Source: Nocardioides sp. SLBN-35 (GTDB taxonomy: Bacteria > Actinomycetota > Actinomycetes > Propionibacteriales > Nocardioidaceae). Taken from it: a stretch of DNA of 64,000 nt. The notes under the pieces are model-generated. The model was not told where the DNA came from, did no database searches, and saw only the letters and a list, made by a program, of their open reading frames with translations. Location: the NCBI RefSeq assembly GCF_006715725.1, contig NZ_VFNU01000001.1:3100001-3164000 (forward strand). Reading direction: 5' to 3'. Within the stretch, counting starts at the first letter, position 1, and the number at the start of each line of letters is the position of its first letter. Made by a program: the position numbers and the translations under genes. Positions 25,290-33,051 of the stretch are shown here, one piece after another.

Positions 25290-25318
25290 CCAGTGCTCGG
25301 CGCAGCTCGGGCTGCCCC
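25290..25318 (-). promoter_or_regulatory. bipartite promoter-like element, copy G (degenerate)
   Basis: Minus-strand GGGGCA-N16-GCACTGG. The downstream half is perfect and the upstream half keeps four of six bases. It lies 27 bp upstream of the GTG at 25263 and faces it. This is the weakest copy by sequence but is well placed. Confidence 0.42.
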
Positions 25319-25374
25319 CACAAGGTAGGGGCTTCGAGCAGGCTGCGACAGGGGTCCCCCCGACGAGCGGTCGG

Positions 25375-25389
25375 GGGACCTTCGACCTG
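25375..25389 (+). promoter_or_regulatory. DosR-box-like site upstream of the DoxX-like gene
   Basis: GGGACCTTCGACCTG, about 85 bp upstream of the ATG at 25473. Its left arm is also the right arm of a larger inverted repeat (25353-25380, GGTCCCCCCGAC and GTCGGGGGACC), so the site sits at the edge of a possible hairpin. Confidence 0.5.
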
Positions 25390-25472
25390 CGGACGGGCGA
25401 CCTCGGTCTCTGCCAGAGCACCCCCGTCCGCTGGTCGACTCGACGTACCAACGATCGAGGAGCTGATCACCC

Positions 25473-26063
25473 ATGACCACCTTCACCACCCACCTCCACC
25501 ACCTCGTCGACCACACCGTCGGGCACGACGAGGAGGCAGCGGTGGCCGACACCGCCGCCCGCCGGGCCCTGGCGGTGCTCCGCATCGGCTTCGGCCTGAC
25601 CTTCCTGTGGGCCTTCGCCGACAAGCTGCTCGCGCTGGGGTACGCCACCGGCGCGGCGCAGGATGGCACCGTCGACCGCTTCGGGCCGGATGCCTGGATC
25701 CACGGCGGCAGTCCGACCCAGGGCTTCCTCGGCTTCGCCGCCGACGGCCCGTTCCAGGGCTTCTGGAACAGCCTCGCCGGCACCGCGTTCGCAGACTGGG
25801 CCTTCATGCTCGGCCTGCTCGGCATCGGCATCGCGCTGACCTTCGGCATCGGGATGCGCCTGGGAACCCTCGCCGGCTTCGTGATGTACGTCCTGATGTG
25901 GAGCGTCGTGCTGCCCCCGGCCAACAACCCGGTCCTCGACGAGCACCTGCTCGGCGCGGTCAGCATGGTCGTGCTCGGCCTGGCCGGCGCCGGGGCCACC
26001 TGGGGCCTGGGCCACAGCTGGGCGCAGCTGCCCGTCGTACGCCGGTTCCCGGTCCTGCGCTGA
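25473..26063 (+). CDS. DoxX-like four-helix membrane protein
   Basis: A 196-residue membrane protein. A His-rich N-terminus is followed by four hydrophobic segments: LAVLRIGFGLTFLWAFADK at about 34, FMLGLLGIGIALTFGIGM at about 110, a third around LAGFVMYVLMWSVVL, and LLGAVSMVVLGLAGAG. The pattern and the FADK motif fit DoxX/thiosulfate-quinone-reductase-like proteins, often linked to redox or sulfur metabolism. It is the first gene of the dormancy-type region and has a DosR-like site upstream. Confidence 0.68.
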   Translation: MTTFTTHLHHLVDHTVGHDEEAAVADTAARRALAVLRIGFGLTFLWAFADKLLALGYATGAAQDGTVDRFGPDAWIHGGSPTQGFLGFAADGPFQGFWNSLAGTAFADWAFMLGLLGIGIALTFGIGMRLGTLAGFVMYVLMWSVVLPPANNPVLDEHLLGAVSMVVLGLAGAGATWGLGHSWAQLPVVRRFPVLR

Positions 26064-26082
26064 CCCAGCGCGAGGCGTCGCG

Positions 26083-27417
26083 TCAGGCGAGCGGCGCCTC
26101 CGCCGGTCGGAGCACCAGCCGGATGCCGTGGCGGCCCCCGAGCTCGACGACCTCGAGCCGCCCACCGCCGGACTCGGCGGCCCTCCGCGCGATGTCGAGT
26201 CCGAGCCCGGTCGACCCGCCACCTGCCGTCCCGCGGTCGAGGGCCGACACCGCGATGCCGGGGCCGTCGTCGACGATCTCGAGCACCACCCCTTCCGAGG
26301 TCTCGTCGAGCCGCACGCTGAAGGCGGTGCCCTCGGGAGTGTGGGCGACGACGTTCTCGATCAGGGCGTCGACCGCCGCGGCGAGGTCGTCGGCGCCGGC
26401 CTTCGCCCAGACCGGCCCGGCGGCCAGCTCGATCTGCGTCATGCGGCCCTGGTCCTCGGTCAGTGGTGCCCAGAAGGCTGTCCGCTCCGCGACCACCGCG
26501 GCGGCGTCGCAACGCAGATGGACTCCCCCGCGAACCCCGCTCCTGGCCGCCCGGATGAGGTGGGTCAGGCTCCGCTCCAGGCCGCCGACGGCGGCCTCGA
26601 GCTCGTCACGCGCCGGGCCGGCCGGCAGACCCTCGACGCTCAACCGCACCGCGGTCAGTGGGGTGCGCAGCCGGTGCGACAGGTCGGCCGCCGCCTCGCG
26701 CTCACCGGTCAGGAGCTCGTCGATCCGGTCCGCGAGCGCGTTGAGCTCCGTGGCCACCCGGGCGACCTCGGCCGGCCCGCCGGTCGGCGCGCGCGCTGTG
26801 AGGTCTCCCGAGCCCAGCGCGATCGCCGTCTCCGCCGTGCGACGCAACGGCCGCACGATCCTGCGTCCGGTCACCTCGGCCGCCAGCCAGGCCAGCCCCA
26901 GCAACAGCGATGCCGTCGCGCCGGCGACCAGGTAGCGGTTGCGGGTGCGCTCCGCGACCCGCTCACTCGAGACCAGCGCCACGACCTGTGCCTCCCCGGT
27001 GCTGGTGCGGCAGTCCACGACGACGAACCGGCGTCCGCCGGCCGAGACGATCCGTGGCACCGAGACGACACCCAGGTCGTCGCTGTCGCGGTCGCCGCTG
27101 CCCGCGACCGCGTTGCGAGGAATGGCGCTGAGGTCGCGCGGGGCACCGATCACGGTCCCGTCGGGCAGGCGGACCGAGACCGAGGTGCCCTCACGGCGGT
27201 TCAGCCGGGTCAGGTAGGCCTCGAGAACGGACTCGTCGGCGGTGCGTGCGCTGAGGTAGTCGGCAGTTCCCTGCGCGGCGTAGGTCGCCTCCTGGTCCGT
27301 GCTCGCACGAGCATCGCTGCGCAGCATGAGGGCGAGAGGAATGCCGGCGAGCACGATGACGAGCGTCGCCGTACCGACGGCCAGCGCGATCACCCTGCTG
27401 CGCAAGGTGACCCTCAC
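26083..27417 (-). CDS. membrane sensor histidine kinase (OmpR partner)
   Basis: A 444-residue kinase. Membrane segments at about 9-30 and 170-190 flank an extracellular sensor region. HAMP follows (about 190-245), then the H box LSHRLRTPL with the phospho-acceptor His, the N box ALIENVVAHTPEG, and G1/G2 boxes (DDGPGIA, TGLGLDIARRAAE). The GTG at 27417 overlaps the response regulator stop (GTGA). The signal is unknown. The DHp and ATPase domains are complete, so it should be active. Confidence 0.86.
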   Translation of the reverse strand: MRVTLRSRVIALAVGTATLVIVLAGIPLALMLRSDARASTDQEATYAAQGTADYLSARTADESVLEAYLTRLNRREGTSVSVRLPDGTVIGAPRDLSAIPRNAVAGSGDRDSDDLGVVSVPRIVSAGGRRFVVVDCRTSTGEAQVVALVSSERVAERTRNRYLVAGATASLLLGLAWLAAEVTGRRIVRPLRRTAETAIALGSGDLTARAPTGGPAEVARVATELNALADRIDELLTGEREAAADLSHRLRTPLTAVRLSVEGLPAGPARDELEAAVGGLERSLTHLIRAARSGVRGGVHLRCDAAAVVAERTAFWAPLTEDQGRMTQIELAAGPVWAKAGADDLAAAVDALIENVVAHTPEGTAFSVRLDETSEGVVLEIVDDGPGIAVSALDRGTAGGGSTGLGLDIARRAAESGGGRLEVVELGGRHGIRLVLRPAEAPLA

Positions 27418-28100
27418 GCCTCCGGCTCCACGATCTTGACGCCGACACCACGCACGCTCACCAGGTAGCGAGGCTGTGCCGCCGACTCGCCGAGCTTGCG
27501 CCGCAGCCACGAGAGATGCACGTCGACGGTCCGGTCCGCGCCGCCCCACGGCTGCTGCCACACGTCGGCGAGCAGCTGACGCCTGCTCACGACCTCACCG
27601 GGCCGTTGCATCAACGCCTGCAGGAGGTCGAACTCCTTGCGGGTGAGCTCCAGCGCGCGACCATCGAGCGTCACCTCTCGCCCCACCGGGTCCAGGACGA
27701 GGTCACCGACGCGCAGCTCGGGCTCCTGATCGGGGGCCGGGCGGGTGCGCCGGAGCACGGCGCGGATGCGTGCGTCCATCTGCGCGGCCGAGAACGGCTT
27801 CACCAGGTAGTCGTCCGCTCCGGCGTTGAGGAGCCGGACGACCTCGGCCTCGTCGTCGCGTGCGGTCGCGACGATGACCGGTGCCGCCTTGAGGGCGAGA
27901 CTGACCTCGAGCACCCGGGCACCGTCCACGTCGGGCAGGCCGAGGTCGAGGACGACGACGTCCGGCGGCCCCGAGCTGAGCTCGGTCATCGCGGCGCCGC
28001 CGGTCGCGACGCTCGTCACCGCGTGCCCGAGCGCGCGCAGTCCGCGGACCAGCCCGGCGCGAATGGCCTCGTCGTCCTCCACCAGCAAGACCCGCGCCAT
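27414..28100 (-). CDS. OmpR/PhoB-type response regulator
   Basis: A 228-residue regulator. The receiver domain opens VLLVEDDEAIRAGL, with phospho-acceptor D51 in VVLDLGLPDVDG and the conserved K in YLVKPF. The winged-helix DNA-binding domain covers about 130-225 (ELTRKEFDLLQALMQRPGEVVSRRQLLADVWQ). It is co-transcribed with the kinase downstream. The divergent gap to the DUF2231 gene contains GGATTTGAGGTTCTCTTG, a possible binding region, which is weak evidence. Confidence 0.88.
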   Translation of the reverse strand: MARVLLVEDDEAIRAGLVRGLRALGHAVTSVATGGAAMTELSSGPPDVVVLDLGLPDVDGARVLEVSLALKAAPVIVATARDDEAEVVRLLNAGADDYLVKPFSAAQMDARIRAVLRRTRPAPDQEPELRVGDLVLDPVGREVTLDGRALELTRKEFDLLQALMQRPGEVVSRRQLLADVWQQPWGGADRTVDVHLSWLRRKLGESAAQPRYLVSVRGVGVKIVEPEA

Positions 28101-28232
28101 GGGGTGAACCGTACGCGGGAGCACGTCGCCGTTGGCGGTCCTTGACGTGGATTTGAGGTTCTCTTGGGGTGGCCATGACGGCCGGGGCGAAAGGATCGCA
28201 CCGCCTCGTTCCCCAGCTGACGGAGAGTCCGC

Positions 28233-28691
28233 ATGTTCGACCTGGTCAACGGCCTTCCCCTCCACCCCCTCGTCGTCCACGCGGTCGTCGTCCTGTTGCC
28301 GTTGGCGATCCTCGGCACCCTGGCGATCGTGGCCCGGCCCGCGTGGCGCCAGCGCTACGGCCTCCTGGTGCTGGGTGTCGCCCTTGTCGCGACGGCGCTC
28401 GTTCCGGTGGCGACCTCGAGCGGCGAGGCGCTGGAGAAGCACGTCGGTGACCCGGGCTCCCACGCCCAGCTGGGTGACCAGCTGATCTGGTTCGCCCTCC
28501 CGTTGCTGCTGCTGGTGGCCGGACTCGTCTGGGTCGACCGCCGTGGTCCCGGAGCCCGCAACGCGGCGCGGGTCCTGGCCGCCGGTGCCGTCGTGGCCGC
28601 GCTGGCCGCCGGCGTACAGGTCTACCGCGTGGGCGACTCCGGTGCCCGTGCCGCCTGGGGCGACCAGGTCACGTCCTCCTCCGCCGAGTGA
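28233..28691 (+). CDS. DUF2231 membrane protein
   Basis: A 152-residue four-helix membrane protein of the DUF2231 family, with the family opening GLPLHPLVVHAVVVLLPLAILG, a central SSGEALEKHVGD helix containing His, and two further hydrophobic segments. Conserved histidines suggest metal or heme binding, but the function is unknown. It is divergently transcribed from the OmpR-type regulator, which may control it. Confidence 0.75.
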   Translation: MFDLVNGLPLHPLVVHAVVVLLPLAILGTLAIVARPAWRQRYGLLVLGVALVATALVPVATSSGEALEKHVGDPGSHAQLGDQLIWFALPLLLLVAGLVWVDRRGPGARNAARVLAAGAVVAALAAGVQVYRVGDSGARAAWGDQVTSSSAE

Positions 28692-28712
28692 GCCAAGAGG
28701 CCGGGGCTCGAC

Positions 28713-28726
28713 GGGTCTTTGGACCC
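28713..28726 (+). promoter_or_regulatory. DosR-box-like site upstream of the SDR gene
   Basis: GGGTCTTTGGACCC: perfect five-base arms GGGTC/GACCC around TTTG. It lies 62 bp upstream of the ATG at 28789 and is one of the cleanest sites in the window. Confidence 0.68.
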
Positions 28727-28788
28727 TGTCCGCCACCGTCACCCTCGCACAGGCTGGTCGTGTCGCACGGACAACGAGAGGACCAGCC

Positions 28789-29598
28789 ATGAGCATCAGC
28801 TCACCCAGCATCACCGACCTCATCAGCCTGACCGGGCGCACGGCGATCGTCACTGGCGGTGCCATGGGCATCGGGCGGGGCATCGTCGAGCGGCTGGCCG
28901 AGGCCGGGGCCTCCGTCGTCGTCGCTGACGCCGACCTCGAGGCCGCGGAGACGACCGCCAAGGAGCTCGTCGAGCACGGTCGCTCCGCGATGGCGATGTA
29001 CGCCGACGTCGGTGACGCCGACGACGTCCACCGCCTCGTCGCTGACACCATCGGCTGGCGCGGCCGGGTCGACATCCTGGTCAACGACGCCGGGATCTTC
29101 CCCAGTGTGCCGGTGCTCGACATGACGCCCGACGACTTCGACCGGGTGATCCGCACCAACCTGCGCGGCGTCTACCTGTGCTCACGGGAGGCCGCGCTGC
29201 GGATGCGCCACCAGGAGAGCGGCGGCCGGATCATCAACGTGACCTCCATCGACGCACTGCACCCCTCGAGCGTGGGCCTGGCGCACTACGACGCGTCCAA
29301 GCACGGCGTCTGGGGCTTCACCAAGAACCTCGCCCTCGAGCTCGCCCCCCACGGCATCTGGGTCAACGCCATCGCCCCGGGCGCCATCGCCACACCCGGC
29401 GTGGCCACCATGCAGGCGGCAGGAGGCTCCGGGACCGACCCCAAGGCGGTCCTCGAGGCGTTCCTCGCCCAGGTCCCGATGCGCCGGATGGGCGCACCCG
29501 ACGACATCGCCCGTGCTGCCCTCTTCCTTGCCAGCGACCTGGCCTCCTACGTCACCGGCGCCCAGATCGTGGTCGACGGCGGACGCCTGCTGGCCTGA
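28789..29598 (+). CDS. short-chain dehydrogenase/reductase
   Basis: A 269-residue classical SDR oxidoreductase. The NAD(P)-binding glycine motif is TGGAMGIGRGI near residue 24, NDAG follows at about 100, the catalytic Tyr and Lys are in YDASKHG near 165, and PGAIATPG follows. D46 after the second strand (VVVADAD) favours NAD over NADP. The substrate cannot be assigned. A GAGAGGACC ribosome site precedes the ATG. It is followed by a PNPOx-like gene 17 bp on, probably in one transcript with a DosR-like site. Confidence 0.83.
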   Translation: MSISSPSITDLISLTGRTAIVTGGAMGIGRGIVERLAEAGASVVVADADLEAAETTAKELVEHGRSAMAMYADVGDADDVHRLVADTIGWRGRVDILVNDAGIFPSVPVLDMTPDDFDRVIRTNLRGVYLCSREAALRMRHQESGGRIINVTSIDALHPSSVGLAHYDASKHGVWGFTKNLALELAPHGIWVNAIAPGAIATPGVATMQAAGGSGTDPKAVLEAFLAQVPMRRMGAPDDIARAALFLASDLASYVTGAQIVVDGGRLLA

Positions 29599-29615
29599 AC
29601 GAAGGGATGACGGAC

Positions 29616-30035
29616 ATGGACGCCTACGAGGACCTGCAGCAGGCGACGCTGCACGACATCCCGCGCTCGGAGTGCCTGCAGCTCCTCGGCCTGGCCCGGG
29701 TCGGCCGCATCGTGTACACCGACGACGACGGGCCGGTCGCGCTCCCGGTCAACTTCCGGATGGACGGCGAGACGGTCCTGTTCCGCGTCTCGCCGGCCAG
29801 CCAGATGTGCCTGAGGCTCAACGACGCGACGGTCTCCTTCCAGGTCGACCGGCTCGACGACTTCCACCAGACCGGGTGGAGCGTGCTGGTACGCGGCACC
29901 TCGTCGTACGTCGAGAGCGAGGACCTGCCCGCGATGGAGTCGACCCGCCCGGTGCCCTGGGCGCGGGGTTTCCGGCCGGTGTACGTCCGGGTCAGCCCGA
30001 CGCAGATCAGCGGCCGCCGGCTCGTGGACGACTGA
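29616..30035 (+). CDS. pyridoxamine-5'-phosphate-oxidase-like flavin protein
   Basis: A 139-residue split-barrel protein of the PNPOx/F420-binding superfamily (LLGLARVGRIVYTDDDGPVALPVNFRMDGETVLFR). It is comparable in type to Rv0080, a member of the mycobacterial DosR regulon. The ATG at 29616 has GAAGGG nine bases upstream; an ATG nine bases earlier abuts that motif. Likely flavin or F420 binding; substrate unknown. It follows the SDR gene as a presumed operon. Confidence 0.76.
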   Translation: MDAYEDLQQATLHDIPRSECLQLLGLARVGRIVYTDDDGPVALPVNFRMDGETVLFRVSPASQMCLRLNDATVSFQVDRLDDFHQTGWSVLVRGTSSYVESEDLPAMESTRPVPWARGFRPVYVRVSPTQISGRRLVDD

Positions 30036-30158
30036 GTCTGCACCGGGGGGTAGCGTCCGGCGCCAGTGCGACCCGCCGAAACGTCACCGAGCCCGCCGCG
30101 ATCGACCAACTGGTCCAGGAGACGTCGCCGCACTCACCGCTCCGGCTCTCGCCCCGGC

Positions 30159-30521
30159 TCAGCCCAGTGCCGCCAGCAGGGCGAGCTGGAAGACGTTGAC
30201 CACGACGAAGACACCCGCGATCACGAACGCCACGACGGTCGGCTCACGGCCCTGCACGTGTCCGTTGCGCATAGCCCGCCGCCCGAAGTGCCCGATCAGC
30301 AGGGCCGGCAACGCGAACACGGTCATCGCCGGCACGCCGGCCACGAGAGCGACACCCACGGGCGCGCTCTCCTCTCCGTCGTAGCCGAGGACCGCCAGAA
30401 GGCCCTCACCCGTCACGAACGCGCCGAGGAACGACGGGATGAAGAGCCCGAGACACCACCAGGCGCGCCGCACGTCACGATCGCCGCGGGGTGCGGCATC
30501 CGGGGATGGGGATGGGGACAT
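30159..30521 (-). CDS. small four-helix membrane protein
   Basis: A 120-residue protein with an Asp/Pro-rich N-terminus and about four hydrophobic segments (FIPSFLGAFVTGEGLL, VGVALVAGVPAMTVFALPALLIG, VVAFVIAGVFVVVNVFQLALL). No family is recognised. The ATG has AGGAGGTGTC ahead of it. Its whole leader, from promoter boxes to the first codons (MSPS), is nearly identical to that of the Hrp1-like gene at 30740, so the promoter was duplicated. Confidence 0.65.
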   Translation of the reverse strand: MSPSPSPDAAPRGDRDVRRAWWCLGLFIPSFLGAFVTGEGLLAVLGYDGEESAPVGVALVAGVPAMTVFALPALLIGHFGRRAMRNGHVQGREPTVVAFVIAGVFVVVNVFQLALLAALG

Positions 30522-30579
30522 GACACCTCCTGGTGCGGGATGAGACCTCCACGCTCGCACCGCATGCTCGACGGCCGCA

Positions 30580-30616
30580 GGGCGCAACGTCCCGGCAGTC
30601 GAGGACTTCTGGCGGG
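30580..30616 (-). promoter_or_regulatory. paired DosR-box-like sites (duplicated promoter, copy 1)
   Basis: GGGCGCAACGTCCC at 30580-30593 and GAGGACTTCTGGCGGG at 30601-30616, about one helical turn apart. They are 60-95 bp upstream of the minus-strand gene starting at 30521. They match the pair at 31202-31239 almost base for base. Confidence 0.58.
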
Positions 30617-30739
30617 CGGCGGGCGGTCCGGCTCCGCACTGATGACCGAACAGTCGGCCAGATGGTCATGGCGTCGGTCCGCGGCACCGCCGACGGCATC
30701 AGGCCCTCCGGTCGGTGCGGTCAGCGCGTCATGGGTTGC

Positions 30740-31144
30740 TCACGCCGATCCGGTACGCCGGACGTCGGCAAGCACATCGACCACGTCCCGGCACGAGAGC
30801 ATCCCGACGATCTCGTCACCCCTGGTCAGCGGCAGGTGCCGGACGTCGGCCGTGGCCAGCAGCCGGGCGGCGTCACGGAGGGTGATCGTCTCCGGTGCCG
30901 TCACCACCTCGTCGGTCATCGCCTCCCCCGCTGTGACGTGGGTCGGATCGGCGGCGCGTGCGAGGTGGGCGACGACATCGCGCTCAGACAGCACTCCAGC
31001 CGGACGGCCGTGCCGGGTGACGACCAGCGCGCCGACCTCCTCGGCGCCGAGGACCTCAATCGCCTCCTGCAGCGTGCAGGAGTGGTCGACGGTCACGACC
31101 GGCCACGACATCAGCTCGGACGCGAGCACCTCGGACGGGGACAT
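30740..31144 (-). CDS. hrp1: two-CBS-domain protein, Hrp1 (Rv2626c)-like
   Basis: A 134-residue protein made of two CBS domains in tandem: about 8-65 (LMSWPVVTVDHSCTLQEAIEVLGAEEVGALVVT) and 72-130 (AMTDEVVTAPETITLRDAARLLATADVRHLPLT). Length and architecture match mycobacterial hypoxic response protein 1, a DosR regulon member. CBS pairs usually bind adenosyl nucleotides, but Hrp1 shows little binding, so the ligand is open. ATG with AGGAGGTCTC upstream. The divergent gap to thioredoxin contains two DosR-like sites. Confidence 0.85.
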   Translation of the reverse strand: MSPSEVLASELMSWPVVTVDHSCTLQEAIEVLGAEEVGALVVTRHGRPAGVLSERDVVAHLARAADPTHVTAGEAMTDEVVTAPETITLRDAARLLATADVRHLPLTRGDEIVGMLSCRDVVDVLADVRRTGSA

Positions 31145-31201
31145 GAGACCTCCTGGAAGGGGTGGGGACCCCACGCTCGCACTGCGTGCCCGTCCGTCGC
31201 A

Positions 31202-31239
31202 GGGCGCAATGTCCCGTCACCCGAGGACTTCTGGCCGGG
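31202..31239 (-). promoter_or_regulatory. paired DosR-box-like sites (duplicated promoter, copy 2)
   Basis: GGGCGCAATGTCCC at 31202-31215 and GAGGACTTCTGGCCGGG at 31223-31239. They lie 58-95 bp upstream of the Hrp1-like gene and also within 100 bp of the divergent thioredoxin gene, so they may serve both. Confidence 0.6.
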
Positions 31240-31245
31240 AATCAA

Positions 31246-31265
31246 ATATCCCCCCGGGGGGTTAT
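31246..31265. promoter_or_regulatory. CsoR/CstR-like palindromic operator candidate
   Basis: ATATCCCCCCGGGGGGTTAT, a near-perfect 20-bp palindrome with G/C tracts bordered by A/T, as in operators of CsoR-family repressors. It lies 37 bp upstream of the thioredoxin ATG, and a sulfide-quinone reductase follows, the kind of gene CstR-type persulfide sensors control. No CsoR-family gene is in the window. Confidence 0.45.
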
Positions 31266-31301
31266 GGCGGTCGTACGCACACCCCCAGGGAGGAACCACC
31301 C

Positions 31302-31649
31302 ATGACCACCGTCGACCTCACCGCCGCCACCTTCGAGACCGCCGTGCAGGACAACCCGATCGTCCTCGTGGACTTCTGGGCATCCTGGTGCGGCCCGTGC
31401 CGGATGTTCGCCCCCATCTTCGAGCGCGCGGCCGCCGCCCATCCCGACGTCGTCTTCGCCAAGGTCGACACCGAGGCCGAGCGCGACCTCGCCGCGGCGG
31501 CCCAGATCACCTCGATCCCGACCCTGATGGCCTTCAAGGACGGTCAGCTGGTCTTCCGCCAGGCCGGCGCCCTACCTGCGGCGGGCCTCGAGCAGCTGAT
31601 CGACGCCGTACGGAACCTCACCCTCGACGCCGTCGCCGACGCCTCCTGA
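31302..31649 (+). CDS. trxA: thioredoxin
   Basis: A 115-residue thioredoxin with the active site WASWCGPCRM (cysteines about residues 31 and 34) and the cis-proline segment SIPTLMAF. It reduces protein disulfides using thioredoxin reductase. AGGGAGGAACC precedes the ATG. The two control signals upstream, DosR-like and CsoR-like palindromes, and the downstream sulfide-quinone reductase suggest induction by redox or sulfide stress. Confidence 0.92.
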   Translation: MTTVDLTAATFETAVQDNPIVLVDFWASWCGPCRMFAPIFERAAAAHPDVVFAKVDTEAERDLAAAAQITSIPTLMAFKDGQLVFRQAGALPAAGLEQLIDAVRNLTLDAVADAS

Positions 31650-31661
31650 AGCCCGGGAGGA

Positions 31662-31689
31662 CCTACGGCCCGACCGGGCGGGCCGTAGG
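31662..31689 (+). terminator. hairpin after thioredoxin
   Basis: CCTACGGCCCG and CGGGCCGTAGG form a perfect 11-bp stem with a six-base loop, 13 bp after the thioredoxin stop. No T-tract follows, as is usual in high-GC actinomycetes. One arm by itself resembles a DosR half-site, so an operator role is possible but less likely. Confidence 0.6.
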
Positions 31690-31762
31690 CCTCCACCCGC
31701 GGCGGACCGGACGCGGCTGAATGGAGGCATCGAACCATCCAGCCAACGCGGAGGAGAACGAG

Positions 31763-32959
31763 ATGCGTCCACGAGTCGTCGTCCTGGGATCGAACTTCGG
31801 CGGCCTGACCGCCGCACTGGCCGTGCAGCACGAGCTCGCGGGGGACGTCGACGTCATGGTCGTCTCCGCGAGCGACCGGTTCCTGTTCACCCCGAGCCTG
31901 ATCTGGCTGCCCTTCGGCAAGCGGATGCCGTCGGACATCACCTTCCCGGTGGCACCGACTCTGGAGCATGCGGGCATCGAGTTCGTGCACGCGGCCGCCA
32001 CCGCCGTCGACCCCGCTGCACGCACCGTCACCACCGACGACGGCGCGGTCCGTGTCTACGACTACCTCGTGGTCGCCACCGGCTACCGCAACGACGAGGG
32101 CGTCGTCCCCGGCCTGGAGAACACCTCCACCATCACCACGCTGGACCGGGCGATCGAGACAGGCGCGGCCTGGCGACGGTTCCTGGAGCAGCCGGGAGAC
32201 GTCGTCATCGCGGCGACGCAGGGGGCGGGATGCTTCGGCGCGGCCTATGAGTTCCTCTTCAACACCGCCCACCAGCTCAAGAAGGCCGGCCTGCACAAGC
32301 GGACCCGGCTGACCTACGTCACGTCGGAGCCCTTCCTCGGCCACTTCGGCATCGGCGGCCTGCCCCACGGCGAGCAGCTCCTCGGCATGTTCCTGAAGAA
32401 GCAGGGCATCGAGTCCCGCGTCGGGATCGCGCTCGAGCGGGCCGAGGAGGATGCGATCATCCTCGCGAACGGGGAACGGCTCCCCTTCTCGTTCAGCATG
32501 GTCGTGCCCCCCTTCCTCGGGCAGGACTTCCTGCGCGACTCGGGCCTGGCCGACGCCAAGGGCTTCGTACCGGTGCGTCCGACGTACCAGAGCGAGAAGC
32601 ACGACGAGGTCTACGCCGTGGGCGTGGCGGCCGCGGTCGAGGTGCCGTGGACGACGTCGGTACCCGTCGGGGTGCCCAAGACCGGGTTCCCGACCGAGCA
32701 GCAGGCCCACGTCGCGGCACGCAACATCGCGCACCAGGTTCGCGGCGAGGCGCCCACGGACGAGCGGCCGTTCGGCGACATCAAGGCGGTATGTGTCATG
32801 GACGCCGGGAACAACGGCGTCGTGATCCTCGCGGACAAGATGCTTCCGCCCCGCAAGCACGGGGTGCTCGTCCCGGGCCCGCAGGCCCACCTGATGAAGC
32901 TGGCGTTCGAGAAGTACTTCCTGTGGAAGATGGAGCACGGCTACGTGCAGCTGCCGTGA
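31763..32959 (+). CDS. sulfide:quinone oxidoreductase-like flavoprotein
   Basis: A 398-residue FAD protein. The N-terminal dinucleotide motif is VVVLGSNFGGLTAALAV (glycines at about 7-12), and the second is around VVIAATQGAGCFGAAYEF with a cysteine placed like one of the redox cysteines of SQR. YVVATGY-type strands and an amphipathic C-terminus (HLMKLAFEKYFLWKMEHG) support membrane docking. It would oxidise sulfide and pass electrons to quinone; a type II NADH dehydrogenase-like role cannot be ruled out. GGAGGAGAACGAG lies before the ATG at 31763. Confidence 0.8.
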   Translation: MRPRVVVLGSNFGGLTAALAVQHELAGDVDVMVVSASDRFLFTPSLIWLPFGKRMPSDITFPVAPTLEHAGIEFVHAAATAVDPAARTVTTDDGAVRVYDYLVVATGYRNDEGVVPGLENTSTITTLDRAIETGAAWRRFLEQPGDVVIAATQGAGCFGAAYEFLFNTAHQLKKAGLHKRTRLTYVTSEPFLGHFGIGGLPHGEQLLGMFLKKQGIESRVGIALERAEEDAIILANGERLPFSFSMVVPPFLGQDFLRDSGLADAKGFVPVRPTYQSEKHDEVYAVGVAAAVEVPWTTSVPVGVPKTGFPTEQQAHVAARNIAHQVRGEAPTDERPFGDIKAVCVMDAGNNGVVILADKMLPPRKHGVLVPGPQAHLMKLAFEKYFLWKMEHGYVQLP

Positions 32960-33051
32960 CGCTCCGGGGCGCTGGACCGGACTGCACCGTCTCACCGGCT
33001 TCCTTGCGGACACGACCAGTGCCCGGCTTGACTTGTTCCCGGGAGGGGGCT

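Noticed and set aside
26083..28100. The OmpR-type two-component pair as the missing DevS partner
   Set aside because: Its kinase has HAMP and a HisKA-type H box and is coupled to its own OmpR regulator; DevS kinases have GAF domains and a HisKA_3 core.
31657..31673. GAGGACCTACGGCCCGA after thioredoxin as a DosR-like site
   Set aside because: It forms one arm of a perfect 11-bp hairpin right after a stop codon, which is better explained as a terminator.
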